The notes below the pieces were generated by a model that saw only the letters and a list, made by a program, of their open reading frames with translations, was not told the origin of the DNA and made no database searches. The translations under genes and the position numbers were made by a program. Positions 51,186-58,900 of a stretch of 64,000 bases of DNA are shown here, in pieces; positions within the stretch are counted from its first letter, which is position 1, and each line of letters starts with the position of its first letter. Location: contig JAVXVG010000017.1 in the NCBI GenBank assembly GCA_032229975.1, positions 123,405 through 187,404 of the forward strand. The letters are read 5' to 3'. This DNA comes from JAIVGV01 sp032229975. Lineage in GTDB: Bacteria > Acidobacteriota > Blastocatellia > Pyrinomonadales > Pyrinomonadaceae.

Positions 51186-52616
51186 TTAGCTTCTTCGTCC
51201 GCGCAATCTTCCGCCCGAACCGAGGAAGCCTTCGTAGTTGCGCATGACTAACTGCGCCTCGATCTGCGCGACAGTGTCCATCGCAACGCCGACGAGGATC
51301 AGCAGCGACGTGCCGCCGAAGTAGAAACGGTAGCCCATGCCGCGCGGTATCCAACCCAAGCCCGGCGTCGTGCTGAAGAAGTCTTCGAGACGCGCGCCGA
51401 CGAACGGCAGATGCCCGACGTTGAAGCCGCTCAGCATCAACTGCGGGACGAAGGCGACAAAGGCCAAGTAGATCGCGCCGACGGTCGTCAGCCTCGTCAA
51501 GATCGTGTTCAAGAACTCGGCTGTATTACGTCCGGGCCGGATGCCGGGAACAAAGCCGCCGTGCTTGCGCAGGTTGTCCGCCACCTCATCCACGTTGAAG
51601 ATGATCGTGATGTAGAAGAACGTGAAGATGACGATGAGGCCGAGGAAGAACAACTCGTAATAAGGATCACCACCGTGAAACTGTTGGAAGAAGAGATGCA
51701 CGCGACTCTTCCAAGAAGTCGGGTCGTTGGCGTCGGCGCGTATGAACTGGAGGATCGTCTGCGGGAAGGCCAGCATCGACGAGGCGAAGATGACCGGGAT
51801 GACGCCCGCCATGTTGATCTTGATCGGCATATGCGTCTGTTGCCCGCCGACCATCTGCCGTCCGACGTGTCGCTTCGCATAACTGATCGGGACTTTGCGC
51901 CGCGCCTGCTCGACGAAGACGATGAAGGCGATGAGCCCGACGAGCATCGCGACGAGCGCGAGCACGCCGATCACTTGAAACGGATCGCCGCCGCGCACGC
52001 GCGTCAAGACCTGCGTAATGCCGCGCGGAAGTCCGATGACGATGCCCGCGAAGATCAAAAGCGACACGCCGTTGCCGATGCCGCGCTCCGTGATCTGCTC
52101 GCCGAGCCACATGACGAAGATCGTGCCGGTCGTGAGCGTGATGATGATGACGAGGATGTGTCGATCGAAGAAAGAGCCGGAGCTGGGGATGACGTTGTTC
52201 GCCGCGAGCCAGCGCGCGACGATTGAAGTCTGGAAAGCGGCGAGGATGACCGTCAAATAGCGCGTCCACTGGTTGAGTTTCTGCCGGCCGGCCTCGCCCT
52301 CCTCCTGCAACTTCTTCAAACTGGAAAAGACGGTCGTCATCAACTGTATGATGATCGAAGCGGTGATGTAGGGAGTAACGCCGAGCGCGAAGACGGAGAT
52401 GGTCTGGAAGTTTCCGCCGGAGAAAAGATCGAGCACGCCGAGCAAAGTGTTGCCCACGTCCGCCCAGACGCGCACTAACTGATCCTTGTTGACGCCCGGC
52501 GCTGTGACGTGCGCGCCGAGACGATAGACCGCGAGCAAGCCGAGCGTGAACCCGATGCGCTTGCGCAGGTCTGGGACCTGAAACATATTGCGGATGGCGG
52601 CGAAGAACTTTTCCAT
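51186..52616 (-). CDS. secY: Preprotein translocase subunit SecY
   Basis: A 476-residue, ten-helix channel subunit of the Sec translocon. Recognisable: FTLGLLAVYRLGAHVTAPGV (TM1 region), the plug-adjacent FALGVTPYITASIIIQLMT, QARRKVPISYAKRHVGR in cytoplasmic loop 4-5, and the C-terminal EAQLVMRNYEGFLG. Slightly longer than E. coli SecY because of extra residues in the 6-7 loop region. Confidence 0.97.
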   Translation of the reverse strand: MEKFFAAIRNMFQVPDLRKRIGFTLGLLAVYRLGAHVTAPGVNKDQLVRVWADVGNTLLGVLDLFSGGNFQTISVFALGVTPYITASIIIQLMTTVFSSLKKLQEEGEAGRQKLNQWTRYLTVILAAFQTSIVARWLAANNVIPSSGSFFDRHILVIIITLTTGTIFVMWLGEQITERGIGNGVSLLIFAGIVIGLPRGITQVLTRVRGGDPFQVIGVLALVAMLVGLIAFIVFVEQARRKVPISYAKRHVGRQMVGGQQTHMPIKINMAGVIPVIFASSMLAFPQTILQFIRADANDPTSWKSRVHLFFQQFHGGDPYYELFFLGLIVIFTFFYITIIFNVDEVADNLRKHGGFVPGIRPGRNTAEFLNTILTRLTTVGAIYLAFVAFVPQLMLSGFNVGHLPFVGARLEDFFSTTPGLGWIPRGMGYRFYFGGTSLLILVGVAMDTVAQIEAQLVMRNYEGFLGSGGRLRGRRS

Positions 52617-52631
52617 GACTGCCTCTCGTCA

Positions 52632-52712
52632 AGCGCTCAGCATTCAGTAGTCAGTGCTCAGCAAATCCTGCCTTGAAGTGTCTGGCTGAATGCTGACTGC
52701 TGCTGAACGCTC
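52632..52712. repeat. Heptad palindrome, family C (CAGCATT)
   Basis: Left arm GCTCAGCATTCAGTAGTCAG, core AATCCTGCCTTGAAGTGTCT, right arm GGCTGAATGCTGACTGCTGC. Between rplO and secY. Confidence 0.88.
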
Positions 52713-52727
52713 TCCTGTCAATAACGC

Positions 52728-52771
52728 TTGAAGACGCTCGCGGAGCGTATCCACTCCGAAGGCGTCTTCAA
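52728..52771. repeat. Nested perfect hairpin in the rplO-secY gap
   Basis: TTGAAGACGC (52728-52737) pairs with GCGTCTTCAA (52762-52771) and encloses a second stem CGGAG/CTCCG. Not a heptad element. No T tract, so not an obvious terminator; possible RNA processing or protein-binding site. Confidence 0.65.
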
Positions 52772-52811
52772 CGGTCTCCCTCATGCGCGCGAACTTTTCA
52801 CACTAGCATGA

Positions 52812-53315
52812 CTACTGCGGCGGCGGCGGCTCGACGGGCACGAGCGCGTCCGACTTGTGCTGCGCCGAGATGACGTTCACAGTACCGCCCGCGCGCTCGA
52901 TCTTCTCGCGCGCGCTCTTGGTAAAGCGATGCGCCGAGACCGTGATGGCCTTCGTGATCTCGCCCGTGCCGAGCACGACCACATCGCGCTTGCCCTTCGC
53001 GATGACGCCGCGCTCGTGCATCAGTTCCGGCGTCGCGCTCTCGTTCGCCTCGAAGCCGTTCTCCAAAGCCGCGAGCGTGATCTCCGTCCACTGCTTCTTG
53101 AAGATGTTTGTGAAGCCGCGCTTCGGCAGGCGACGCTGCAAGGGCATCTGTCCGCCCTCGAAGCCGATCTTTTTGGAGTAGCCGGAGCGCGACTTCTGGC
53201 CCTTGTTGCCGCGCCCCGCCGTCTTGCCGAGACCCGATCCGGGCCCTCGCCCCACGCGCTTCTTCTTGTGCGTCGAGCCCTCAGGCTTATGCAGATTGTT
53301 CAGACCGATTGCCAT
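52812..53315 (-). CDS. rplO: 50S ribosomal protein L15
   Basis: A 167-residue protein (ATG at 53315, MAIGLNNLHKPEGSTHKKKR) with the Gly/Lys-rich RVGRGPGSGLGKTAGRGNKG region and GFEGGQMPLQRRLPKRGF. The last dozen residues are a Pro-rich addition (VPVEPPPPQ). GAGGTT precedes the start. Confidence 0.97.
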   Translation of the reverse strand: MAIGLNNLHKPEGSTHKKKRVGRGPGSGLGKTAGRGNKGQKSRSGYSKKIGFEGGQMPLQRRLPKRGFTNIFKKQWTEITLAALENGFEANESATPELMHERGVIAKGKRDVVVLGTGEITKAITVSAHRFTKSAREKIERAGGTVNVISAQHKSDALVPVEPPPPQ

Positions 53316-53327
53316 TTCAGAACCTCG

Positions 53328-53402
53328 TGAATGGTAGATCGTCAATCGTAAATGGTCAGACCTGACGCCCCTACTATTTACGATTGACGATCCACGATTT
53401 AC
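53328..53402. repeat. Heptad palindrome, family D (AATCGTC)
   Basis: Left arm GTGAATGGTAGATCGTCAAT, core GGTCAGACCTGACGCCCCTA, right arm ATTTACGATTGACGATCCAC. It abuts the rpmD stop codon, between rpmD and rplO. Confidence 0.88.
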
Positions 53403-53620
53403 TACTCAACGATCCGCAAGAGGTGCGGAACTTTCTTGACGAACCCGCGCATCGAGGCATTGTCGGGCCGCTCGACGACCTGATTCAGCTTCCTCAAGCC
53501 GAGACTCCTGACGATCTGTTTGTGCCTGTTCGTCGCGGCGATCACGCTGCGGTAATACTGGATGCGGATCGTCCCCGCCCCCGTCTCCGCCGTCGCCTGC
53601 TCTGTATTCTGCTCAGCCAT
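53402..53620 (-). CDS. rpmD: 50S ribosomal protein L30
   Basis: A 72-residue protein (ATG at 53620, MAEQNTEQATAETGAG) with the L30 core IRIQYYRSVIAATNRHKQIV and SLGLRKLNQVVERPDN. The first 15 residues are an added disordered extension. The frame upstream to 53701 is repeat sequence. Confidence 0.95.
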   Translation of the reverse strand: MAEQNTEQATAETGAGTIRIQYYRSVIAATNRHKQIVRSLGLRKLNQVVERPDNASMRGFVKKVPHLLRIVE

Positions 53621-53638
53621 TTCAAAACCTCTCGCGAG

Positions 53639-53711
53639 AGTTCCAAGTTTCAAGTTCAAGGTTGGAAGACAACGTCTTAACTTTAAACTTTGGACTTTCA
53701 AACTTTGAACT
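53639..53711. repeat. Heptad palindrome, family B (AAGTTCC)
   Basis: Left arm AGTTCCAAGTTTCAAGTTCA, core with GGAAGACAACGTCTTAAC, right arm CTTTGGACTTTCAAACTTTG. It abuts the rpsE stop codon, between rpsE and rpmD. Confidence 0.88.
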
Positions 53712-54219
53712 AAAGTTCGTCCACCTGCTTGCCGCGCAGACGCGCAACTTCAATCGGGTCTTTCATGCTCTTCAAGCCCTCGAAGGTGGCCCTCACGACG
53801 TTGTGCGCGTTCGCCGAACCGAGCGACTTCGTCCGCACGTCATGAACGCCCGCCGCCTGCATGATGGCGCGCACCGCGCCACCCGCGATGACACCCGTGC
53901 CCGGCTTCGCCGGTTTCATCAGCACGCGCCCCGCGCCATAGACGCCGACGAACGGATGCGGCAGCGTGTTCTCGATAAGCGGCACGCGGATCAGATTCTT
54001 CTTGGCCGCCTCGATGCCCTTCTTGATCGCGAGCGGCACTTCGCGCGCCTTGCCCGTGCCGAAGCCGACGTGGCCCGCCGCATCGCCCACGACGACGAGC
54101 GCCGCGAAGCTCATGTTCTTGCCGCCCTTGACGACCTTCGTCACGCGGTTGATCGAGATCACGTTGTCTTTCAGGTCGAGACCCGCCGCCGAAATTCTGT
54201 TTCTCTGTTTTATCGCCAT
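53710..54219 (-). CDS. rpsE: 30S ribosomal protein S5
   Basis: A 169-residue protein (ATG at 54219, MAIKQRNRISAAGLDLKDNV) with RVTKVVKGGKNMSFAALVVV and the VIAGGAVRAIMQAAGVHDV block. Typical length. Its TAG stop lies at the edge of the family B element. Confidence 0.97.
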   Translation of the reverse strand: MAIKQRNRISAAGLDLKDNVISINRVTKVVKGGKNMSFAALVVVGDAAGHVGFGTGKAREVPLAIKKGIEAAKKNLIRVPLIENTLPHPFVGVYGAGRVLMKPAKPGTGVIAGGAVRAIMQAAGVHDVRTKSLGSANAHNVVRATFEGLKSMKDPIEVARLRGKQVDEL

Positions 54220-54245
54220 TGATTTTAACCGTTCAACCAAGTGCC

Positions 54246-54656
54246 TTAAGCCGCCGCCTCTGCGCCCGCCGCAGCCTCTGCGCTCTTCGCGGACTCTTCC
54301 TTGTTCAAGCCCGCCTCGCGGGCCGCATCCGTCAGAGCCTTGACGCGACCGTGATAGACGTAGCCGCCGCGATCAAACACGACTCGCTCAACCCCTTGCG
54401 CGATGGCGCGCTCGGCAATCGCTCGGCCCACGCGTTGCGCCGCATCGATGTTGCCGCCAGTGCTCCCACGCAAGTCCTTCTCCGTCGTCGAGGCGGAGGC
54501 GATAGTTCGGCCCTGCTCGTCGTCGATGATCTGCGCGTAGATGTGGTTCAGGCTACGGTAGATCGCCAGACGCGGTCGCCCTGCGTTTCCCTGAACCTTG
54601 CGGCGGATGCGTTTGTGCACCGCCCTGCGAACTACTGCTCTGTCCTTCTGTGCCAT
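54246..54656 (-). CDS. rplR: 50S ribosomal protein L18
   Basis: A 136-residue protein with RRKVQGNAGRPRLAIYRSLN, HIYAQIIDDEQGRTIASAST and VFDRGGYVYHGRVKALTDAA. About 20 extra Ala/Glu residues at the C-terminus. Binds 5S rRNA. The 26-bp gap to rpsE has no repeat element. Confidence 0.97.
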   Translation of the reverse strand: MAQKDRAVVRRAVHKRIRRKVQGNAGRPRLAIYRSLNHIYAQIIDDEQGRTIASASTTEKDLRGSTGGNIDAAQRVGRAIAERAIAQGVERVVFDRGGYVYHGRVKALTDAAREAGLNKEESAKSAEAAAGAEAAA

Positions 54657-54667
54657 CTCAAACCTCT

Positions 54668-54731
54668 TGAATGGTAAATCGTAAATGGTCGGAATATCTG
54701 TTCACGATTGACCATCAACCATTGACTATTT
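54668..54731. repeat. Heptad palindrome, family D (AATCGTC variant)
   Basis: Left arm GAATGGTAAATCGTAAATGG, core TCGGAATATCTGTTCACG, right arm ATTGACCATCAACCATTGAC. It includes the TAG stop of rplF; between rplF and rplR. Confidence 0.85.
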
Positions 54732-55286
54732 ACCTGTCTTCCCTGGTCGTAGCTTCAGTTGCACGTCGGCGTAGCGCACGCCCTTGCCCTTGTACGGATC
54801 GGGCTTGCGCAGCGTGTGCATCTCGGCGGCCACCTGCCCGAGTTTCTGTTTGTCGATCCCTGAGAGCGTCAGCGTCAACTGATACTGCGGGATTGAACTC
54901 TTCGCCGGAACGCGCTCGGATTTAGCGTCGATGCCTTCGGGCAACGGAAACTCGATGGGATGCGAGTAGCCAAGCGAGAAGACGATGCGACGAGCCTGCA
55001 CGTCCGCCTTGTAGCCGACGCCAACCACATCCATCTGTTTCGAGAAGCCTTCGGTCACGCCGAGGATGGCGTTGTTCGCCAGCGCGCGCGCCAGCCCGTG
55101 CGACGCGGCGAGATCGTCCGACGTGCGCTCGGCTTGCAGTTGATCGCCATCGAGCTTGAAGGAGATGCCTTCGGGAACGGGAGTGCGAAGCACGCCTTTG
55201 GGCCCCTTCACCTCAAGCTCGCGCTCGCCGACCGTCACTGTGACGCCCTTCGGAACCGTGATTACCTTTTTGCCAATGCGAGACAT
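54726..55286 (-). CDS. rplF: 50S ribosomal protein L6
   Basis: A 186-residue protein: MSRIGKKVITVPKGVTVTVG, the LARALANNAILGVTEGFSKQ block, and the ending RKPDPYKGKGVRYADVQLKL. Typical two-domain L6. Its stop codon lies inside the family D repeat. Confidence 0.97.
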   Translation of the reverse strand: MSRIGKKVITVPKGVTVTVGERELEVKGPKGVLRTPVPEGISFKLDGDQLQAERTSDDLAASHGLARALANNAILGVTEGFSKQMDVVGVGYKADVQARRIVFSLGYSHPIEFPLPEGIDAKSERVPAKSSIPQYQLTLTLSGIDKQKLGQVAAEMHTLRKPDPYKGKGVRYADVQLKLRPGKTGK

Positions 55287-55298
55287 AACGAAACCTCA

Positions 55299-55363
55299 AC
55301 GATGAACGATGAACGATGAATGGAAGAAGTTGTTTTCACTTCATCATTCATACTTCATCGTTA
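55299..55363. repeat. Heptad palindrome, family A (ACGATGA)
   Basis: Left arm with three clean copies, ACGATGAACGATGAACGATG; core GGAAGAAGTTGTTTTCACTTC; right arm ATCATTCATACTTCATCGTT. It includes the rpsH stop TAA; between rpsH and rplF. A clear type example of the element class. Confidence 0.92.
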
Positions 55364-55753
55364 GTAAATCTGTGCCAGCACTTCGCCGCCGACGTTCTCG
55401 CGGCGCGCGCGCTTGCCCGACATGAGTCCGCGCGAGGTGGAGACGATGTTGACGCCGTAGCCGCCCAAGACCTTCGGGATGCCGGTCGCGCCCATGTACA
55501 CGCGCCGGCCCGGTCGGGAGACGCGCGAGAGGTGCGAGATCGACGAAGTGCCGCGCGTGTCGTAGCGCAGGAAGATGCGCAGCGTGCGCTTCACACCTTC
55601 GCCCTTGATGACGAAGTTGTTGATGTAGCCCTCTTCCTTCAGGATGCGGGCGATCTCAAGTTTCAGCTTCGACGCGGGGATGTCCACGCGCGAGTGCTTC
55701 GAAGCAATCGCGTTGCGCATCCGCGTCAGCATATCTGCGATAGGATCAGTCAT
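55361..55753 (-). CDS. rpsH: 30S ribosomal protein S8
   Basis: A 130-residue protein: MTDPIADMLTRMRNAIASKH, the GEGVKRTLRIFLRYDTRGTS region and the ending STSRGLMSGKRARRENVGGE followed by VLAQIY. Typical length; central 16S binder and, elsewhere, regulator of the spc operon. Confidence 0.97.
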   Translation of the reverse strand: MTDPIADMLTRMRNAIASKHSRVDIPASKLKLEIARILKEEGYINNFVIKGEGVKRTLRIFLRYDTRGTSSISHLSRVSRPGRRVYMGATGIPKVLGGYGVNIVSTSRGLMSGKRARRENVGGEVLAQIY

Positions 55754-55771
55754 TACTCAAAACTCCAAAGG

Positions 55772-55884
55772 AAGCATTCAGTCATCAGCATTCAGCATTC
55801 AGCCAAACCGCGTTCGCACGACCTGAACCTGTCAGCTACGTCACCGCTCAAAGCTGAGCGCTGACGGCTGACTGCTGACTGCTT
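55772..55884. repeat. Heptad palindrome, family C (CAGCATT), long
   Basis: Left arm CATTCAGTCATCAGCATTCA and further copies; core of about 45 bp beginning CCAAACCGCGTT; right arm GCTGACGGCTGACTGCTGAC. Between rpsN and rpsH. Confidence 0.88.
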
Positions 55885-55886
55885 CT

Positions 55887-56072
55887 CTACCAACTCGACT
55901 TGACGACGCCCGGTATCTGGCCTTGCAGGGCCAACTCGCGGAAGCAGATGCGGCACAGTTGGAACTTGCGCAGGACTCCGCGCGGTCTGCCGCAACGCTT
56001 GCAGCGCGTGTAGGCGCGCACCGCGAATTTCGGCTTCCGGTTTGCCTTAGCGATTAAAGATTTCTTTGCCAT
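55887..56072 (-). CDS. rpsN: 30S ribosomal protein S14, type Z
   Basis: A 61-residue protein with the zinc site C24, C27, C40 and C43 (CKRCGRPRGVLRKFQLCRIC) and the conserved ending QGQIPGVVKSSW. The short zinc form, as expected in the spc operon of many phyla. Confidence 0.97.
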   Translation of the reverse strand: MAKKSLIAKANRKPKFAVRAYTRCKRCGRPRGVLRKFQLCRICFRELALQGQIPGVVKSSW

Positions 56073-56079
56073 ATAACCT

Positions 56080-56157
56080 CAGAGGTTAGAGGTCAGAGGT
56101 GAGAGGTTAGTAAGAATCAGTTTTTACTGAACTCTAACCTCCGGCCTCTAACCTCCG
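56080..56157. repeat. Heptad palindrome, family E (GAGGTTA)
   Basis: Left arm with four copies, GAGGTTAGAGGTCAGAGGTG and on; core TAAGAATCAGTTTTTACTGA; right arm CTCTAACCTCCGGCCTCTAA. It abuts the rplE stop, between rplE and rpsN. Confidence 0.9.
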
Positions 56158-56159
56158 TT

Positions 56160-56705
56160 TTATTGTTGACGAAAGGGCATGCCCAATGCCTTCAGGAGCG
56201 CACGCGCCTGCTCGTCGTCGCGCGCGGTCGTGACGATGGAGATGTTCATGCCGCGCGTCTTGTCCACCTTGTTGAAATCGATTTCGGGGAAGATGAGTTG
56301 CTCACGAACTCCGAGCGTGTAATTGCCGCGCCCGTCGAATGCTTTCGGCGAGACGCCGCGAAAATCTCTCACACGTGGGAGAGCCACCGAGACGAGCCGA
56401 TCAAGAAATTCGTACATCCTATCGCCGCGCAGCGTGACCATCGAGCCGATAGGCATACCTTGTCGCAGCTTGAACGCCGCGATGGCCTTCTTCGCTTTCG
56501 TCGTGACCGGCTTCTGTCCCGCGATAGAAGTCAGCTCTTCCGTCGCCGTGTCAACGATCTTCGAGTTGGCGACCGCCTCGCCGAGTCCCATGTTGAGGAC
56601 GATCTTTTCGAGTCGCGGCACAGCCATCGGGTTCTTGATGTCGAACTCTTTGGCGAGGGCCGGTGCGATCTCTTTCGTGTAACGATCCTTCAGTCTCGCA
56701 GCCAT
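56160..56705 (-). CDS. rplE: 50S ribosomal protein L5
   Basis: A 181-residue protein: MAARLKDRYTKEIAPALAKE, VPRLEKIVLNMGLGEAVANS, and the IVTTARDDEQARALLKALGM ending. 5S rRNA binder of the central protuberance. Typical length. The 72-bp gap to rplX lacks a repeat element. Confidence 0.97.
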   Translation of the reverse strand: MAARLKDRYTKEIAPALAKEFDIKNPMAVPRLEKIVLNMGLGEAVANSKIVDTATEELTSIAGQKPVTTKAKKAIAAFKLRQGMPIGSMVTLRGDRMYEFLDRLVSVALPRVRDFRGVSPKAFDGRGNYTLGVREQLIFPEIDFNKVDKTRGMNISIVTTARDDEQARALLKALGMPFRQQ

Positions 56706-56777
56706 CTCTTCACCTTCTTCGTCTGGGTCTCGCCTGCGTGCCGCGCGACGTTTCCAGACTCACTCGGGAAAACTTTC

Positions 56778-57125
56778 TTAACGCTTGCTCTCAATCGTCT
56801 GACCACTCCCGGCGGCAACGCGCGTCTTCGTGCCGTCAGCACTCACTTCGTAACGGACACGCGTGGCTTCGCCAGTTCCGGGATCGAGCAATGCGACGTT
56901 CGAGATGTTGATGAACGCCTCGCGGTCGATGATGCCGCCGCCGCGATTGTTCGTGGAGTTGGCGCGTTGGTGCTTCTTGACCATGCCCGCGCCCTCGACC
57001 TTCACTTTGCCCTCGGCGGGCTTCACTTCGAGCACGCGACCACGCTTGCCCTTATCGCGACCTGTGATGACGATCACCTGATCGCCCTTCCTGATCTTCG
57101 CGCGTTTAGTTCCTGTCGATGCCAT
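56778..57125 (-). CDS. rplX: 50S ribosomal protein L24
   Basis: A 115-residue protein with the KOW motif KIRKGDQVIVITGRDKGKRG and RVLEVKPAEGKVKVEG. A short extra tail ends TRVAAGSGQTIESKR. Assembly initiator of the 50S subunit. Four bases separate it from the rplN stop, so the two are tightly coupled. Confidence 0.97.
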   Translation of the reverse strand: MASTGTKRAKIRKGDQVIVITGRDKGKRGRVLEVKPAEGKVKVEGAGMVKKHQRANSTNNRGGGIIDREAFINISNVALLDPGTGEATRVRYEVSADGTKTRVAAGSGQTIESKR

Positions 57126-57129
57126 TGTC

Positions 57130-57504
57130 TTAAATAACCTCCGGCGCGAGCGAGACGATCTTCATAAAATTCTTGTCGCGCAACTCGCGTGCGACGGGCC
57201 CGAAGACGCGCGTGCCGATGGGCGTGTCGTCCGGCTTGATGAGCACGCACGCGTTCTGATCGAAGCGGATGTATGTGCCGTCCTTGCGGCGCACCTCTTT
57301 GCGCGTGCGGACGATGACGGCGTTGTGCACCGTGCCCTTCTTCACTGCGCCGTCCGGCGAGGCCTCCTTGACCGTCACCTTGATGCGGTCGCCTAAGCTG
57401 GCCCTCTGCGCCTTCGTCGAGCCGCCGATGGGCCGGATCATCTCCACGCGCCGCGCGCCCGAATTATCCGCAACGTCCAAAGACGTTTGCATCTGAATCG
57501 CCAT
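57130..57504 (-). CDS. rplN: 50S ribosomal protein L14
   Basis: A 124-residue protein (ATG at 57504, MAIQMQTSLDVADNSGARRV) with the conserved VRTRKEVRRKDGTYIRFDQN and RVFGPVARELRDKNFMKIVS. Binding site for RsfS, which is also encoded in this window. Typical length. Confidence 0.97.
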   Translation of the reverse strand: MAIQMQTSLDVADNSGARRVEMIRPIGGSTKAQRASLGDRIKVTVKEASPDGAVKKGTVHNAVIVRTRKEVRRKDGTYIRFDQNACVLIKPDDTPIGTRVFGPVARELRDKNFMKIVSLAPEVI

Positions 57505-57520
57505 TAGCTCACTCCGTTCG

Positions 57521-57593
57521 AGCATTCAGCGTTCAGCATTCAGCGTTCAGCATTTTGTTTTAGCTGAGCGCAGAGCGCTGACGGCTGAGCGCT
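57521..57593. repeat. Heptad palindrome, family C (CAGCATT/CAGCGTT)
   Basis: Left arm alternates CATTCAG and CGTTCAG (CATTCAGCGTTCAGCATTCA); core TTTTGTTTTA; right arm GCTGAGCGCAGAGCGCTGAC. It abuts the rpsQ stop, between rpsQ and rplN. Confidence 0.9.
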
Positions 57594-58008
57594 ATTTCTC
57601 TGCCTTCTGCACGATCTCGACGACACGCCAACGCTTGCGCGCCGAGAGTGGGCGCGTCTCGACGATGCGTACCTTGTCGCCCGTTGTCGCTTCGAGTTCG
57701 TTGTGCGCCATGAACTTCGATGTGCGGCGCACATAGCGTCGATACTTCGGGTGCTTGACGAGACGATCCACTCTCACGACGACTGTCTTCGTCATCTTGT
57801 CGGACGCGACAACGCCGATCTTCTCCGCGCGGCTCGTGCGTCGCGCGACCTCTGAGCCTTGTGCGTTGCCAGCCTGCGCGTCAACGCCGCTGCCCAACTC
57901 TTGCGCGAGGTTCTGGCCCGACTCGGTCGCCTCAGCCACACGCGTCTCGTCAGTGGCCGCCGCCGTCTCAGCCTTCGGCGCGTCCTGCTCTTGATTATTC
58001 TCTGCCAT
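57592..58008 (-). CDS. rpsQ: 30S ribosomal protein S17 with N-terminal extension
   Basis: A 138-residue protein, about 55 longer than usual. The S17 fold starts near residue 60 (RAEKIGVVASDKMTKTVVVR) and ends RPLSARKRWRVVEIVQKAEK. The first 55 residues are acidic, Ala/Glu/Gln-rich and probably disordered. Confidence in the start is moderate because GAGGTT lies upstream of the chosen ATG. Confidence 0.95.
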   Translation of the reverse strand: MAENNQEQDAPKAETAAATDETRVAEATESGQNLAQELGSGVDAQAGNAQGSEVARRTSRAEKIGVVASDKMTKTVVVRVDRLVKHPKYRRYVRRTSKFMAHNELEATTGDKVRIVETRPLSARKRWRVVEIVQKAEK

Positions 58009-58025
58009 CACAAAACCTCAAATCA

Positions 58026-58107
58026 AACGATGAACGCGGAATGATGAACGATGCACTGTAAGTCGATTGCTCTTACTTCATCGTTTCGCGTTCATACTTC
58101 ATCGTTT
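58026..58107. repeat. Heptad palindrome, family A (ACGATGA)
   Basis: Left arm ACGATGAACGCGGAATGATG; core CACTGTAAGTCGATTGCTCT; right arm TACTTCATCGTTTCGCGTTC. It abuts the rpmC stop codon, between rpmC and rpsQ. Confidence 0.88.
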
Positions 58108-58321
58108 ACTTCGTCGCCTGCTCCAACTCGCGCGAGCGCATCATGGTTTGAATGCGCGCAAGCGAACGCTTCTCACGGCGGATCGTCTTGACCGCGTCCA
58201 TCTCGCCGAGCGCGAGCTTGAAGTTGAGACGAAAGAGCGACTCTTTAATTCGCTGCGCCTCCGCACTCATCTCCTCATCCGACATATCATGCAGCTTGTT
58301 AATCTCTTCGCGTCGTTTCAT
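58106..58321 (-). CDS. rpmC: 50S ribosomal protein L29
   Basis: A 71-residue protein (ATG at 58321, MKRREEINKLHDMSDEEMSA) with the two-helix L29 pattern LFRLNFKLALGEMDAVKTIR. Located at the peptide exit. The frame upstream to 58375 is repeat-derived. Confidence 0.95.
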   Translation of the reverse strand: MKRREEINKLHDMSDEEMSAEAQRIKESLFRLNFKLALGEMDAVKTIRREKRSLARIQTMMRSRELEQATK

Positions 58322-58348
58322 AACTCGCTCTCGCTTCGCTCGACTCGT

Positions 58349-58417
58349 GTTCCAAGTTGCAAGTTCAAGATTCAAACTTTTTGAGCCTTACAACTTTGAA
58401 CTTGAAACTTTGCACTC
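58349..58417. repeat. Heptad palindrome, family B (AAGTTCC)
   Basis: Left arm GTTCCAAGTTGCAAGTTCAA; core TTTTTGAGCCTTAC; right arm AACTTTGAACTTGAAACTTT. Between rplP and rpmC. Confidence 0.88.
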
Positions 58418-58424
58418 CGTCGAG

Positions 58425-58853
58425 CTAGATCGCGCCTCCTTCTTGATCCGCGCGCGTGACGAACTTCACTTTGATCGGGAGCTTCTGCGCGGCGAGGGCC
58501 ATCGCCTCGCGCGCAATGGCTTCAGGCACTCCTTCGATCTCGTAGAGAATCTTTCCGGGCTTGACGACGGCCACCCAGTATTCCGGCGCGCCCTTGCCCT
58601 TGCCCATGCGCGTCTCGGCGGGCTTCTTCGTGATCGGCTTATCTGGAAACATCCTGATCCAGATTTTGCCGCCGCGCTTGACGTGTCGCGTCATCGCGAT
58701 ACGCGCGGCTTCGATCTGCCTGTCCGTGATCCACGCCGGCTCAAGCGCTTTCAAGCCGTACTCACCGAAGCTGATCTCCGCGCCACGGTTCGCCTTGCCC
58801 GTCATGCGGCCCTTCATCATCTTCCGGTGCTTAACCTTCTTCGGCATCAACAT
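58425..58853 (-). CDS. rplP: 50S ribosomal protein L16
   Basis: A 142-residue protein: PKKVKHRKMMKGRMTGKANR, the ARIAMTRHVKRGGKIWIRMF block, and KGKGAPEYWVAVVKPGKILY. Contacts the A-site tRNA elbow. In-frame ATGs at 58853 and 58847 are equally possible. No repeat lies in the 47-bp gap to rpsC. Confidence 0.97.
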   Translation of the reverse strand: MLMPKKVKHRKMMKGRMTGKANRGAEISFGEYGLKALEPAWITDRQIEAARIAMTRHVKRGGKIWIRMFPDKPITKKPAETRMGKGKGAPEYWVAVVKPGKILYEIEGVPEAIAREAMALAAQKLPIKVKFVTRADQEGGAI

Positions 58854-58900
58854 GATGCTTGCCCTCGCTTACTTATGACACTGACTATGAAAAATTTTAA

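Noticed and set aside
56163..57137. A 324-codon plus-strand frame over rplE and rplX
   Set aside because: Antisense to two certain ribosomal-protein genes and crosses their junction; no motif.
57521..57593. Possible CRISPR array
   Set aside because: The repeat unit is 7 bp without unique spacers, and the arrays are mirrored; no cas gene is present.
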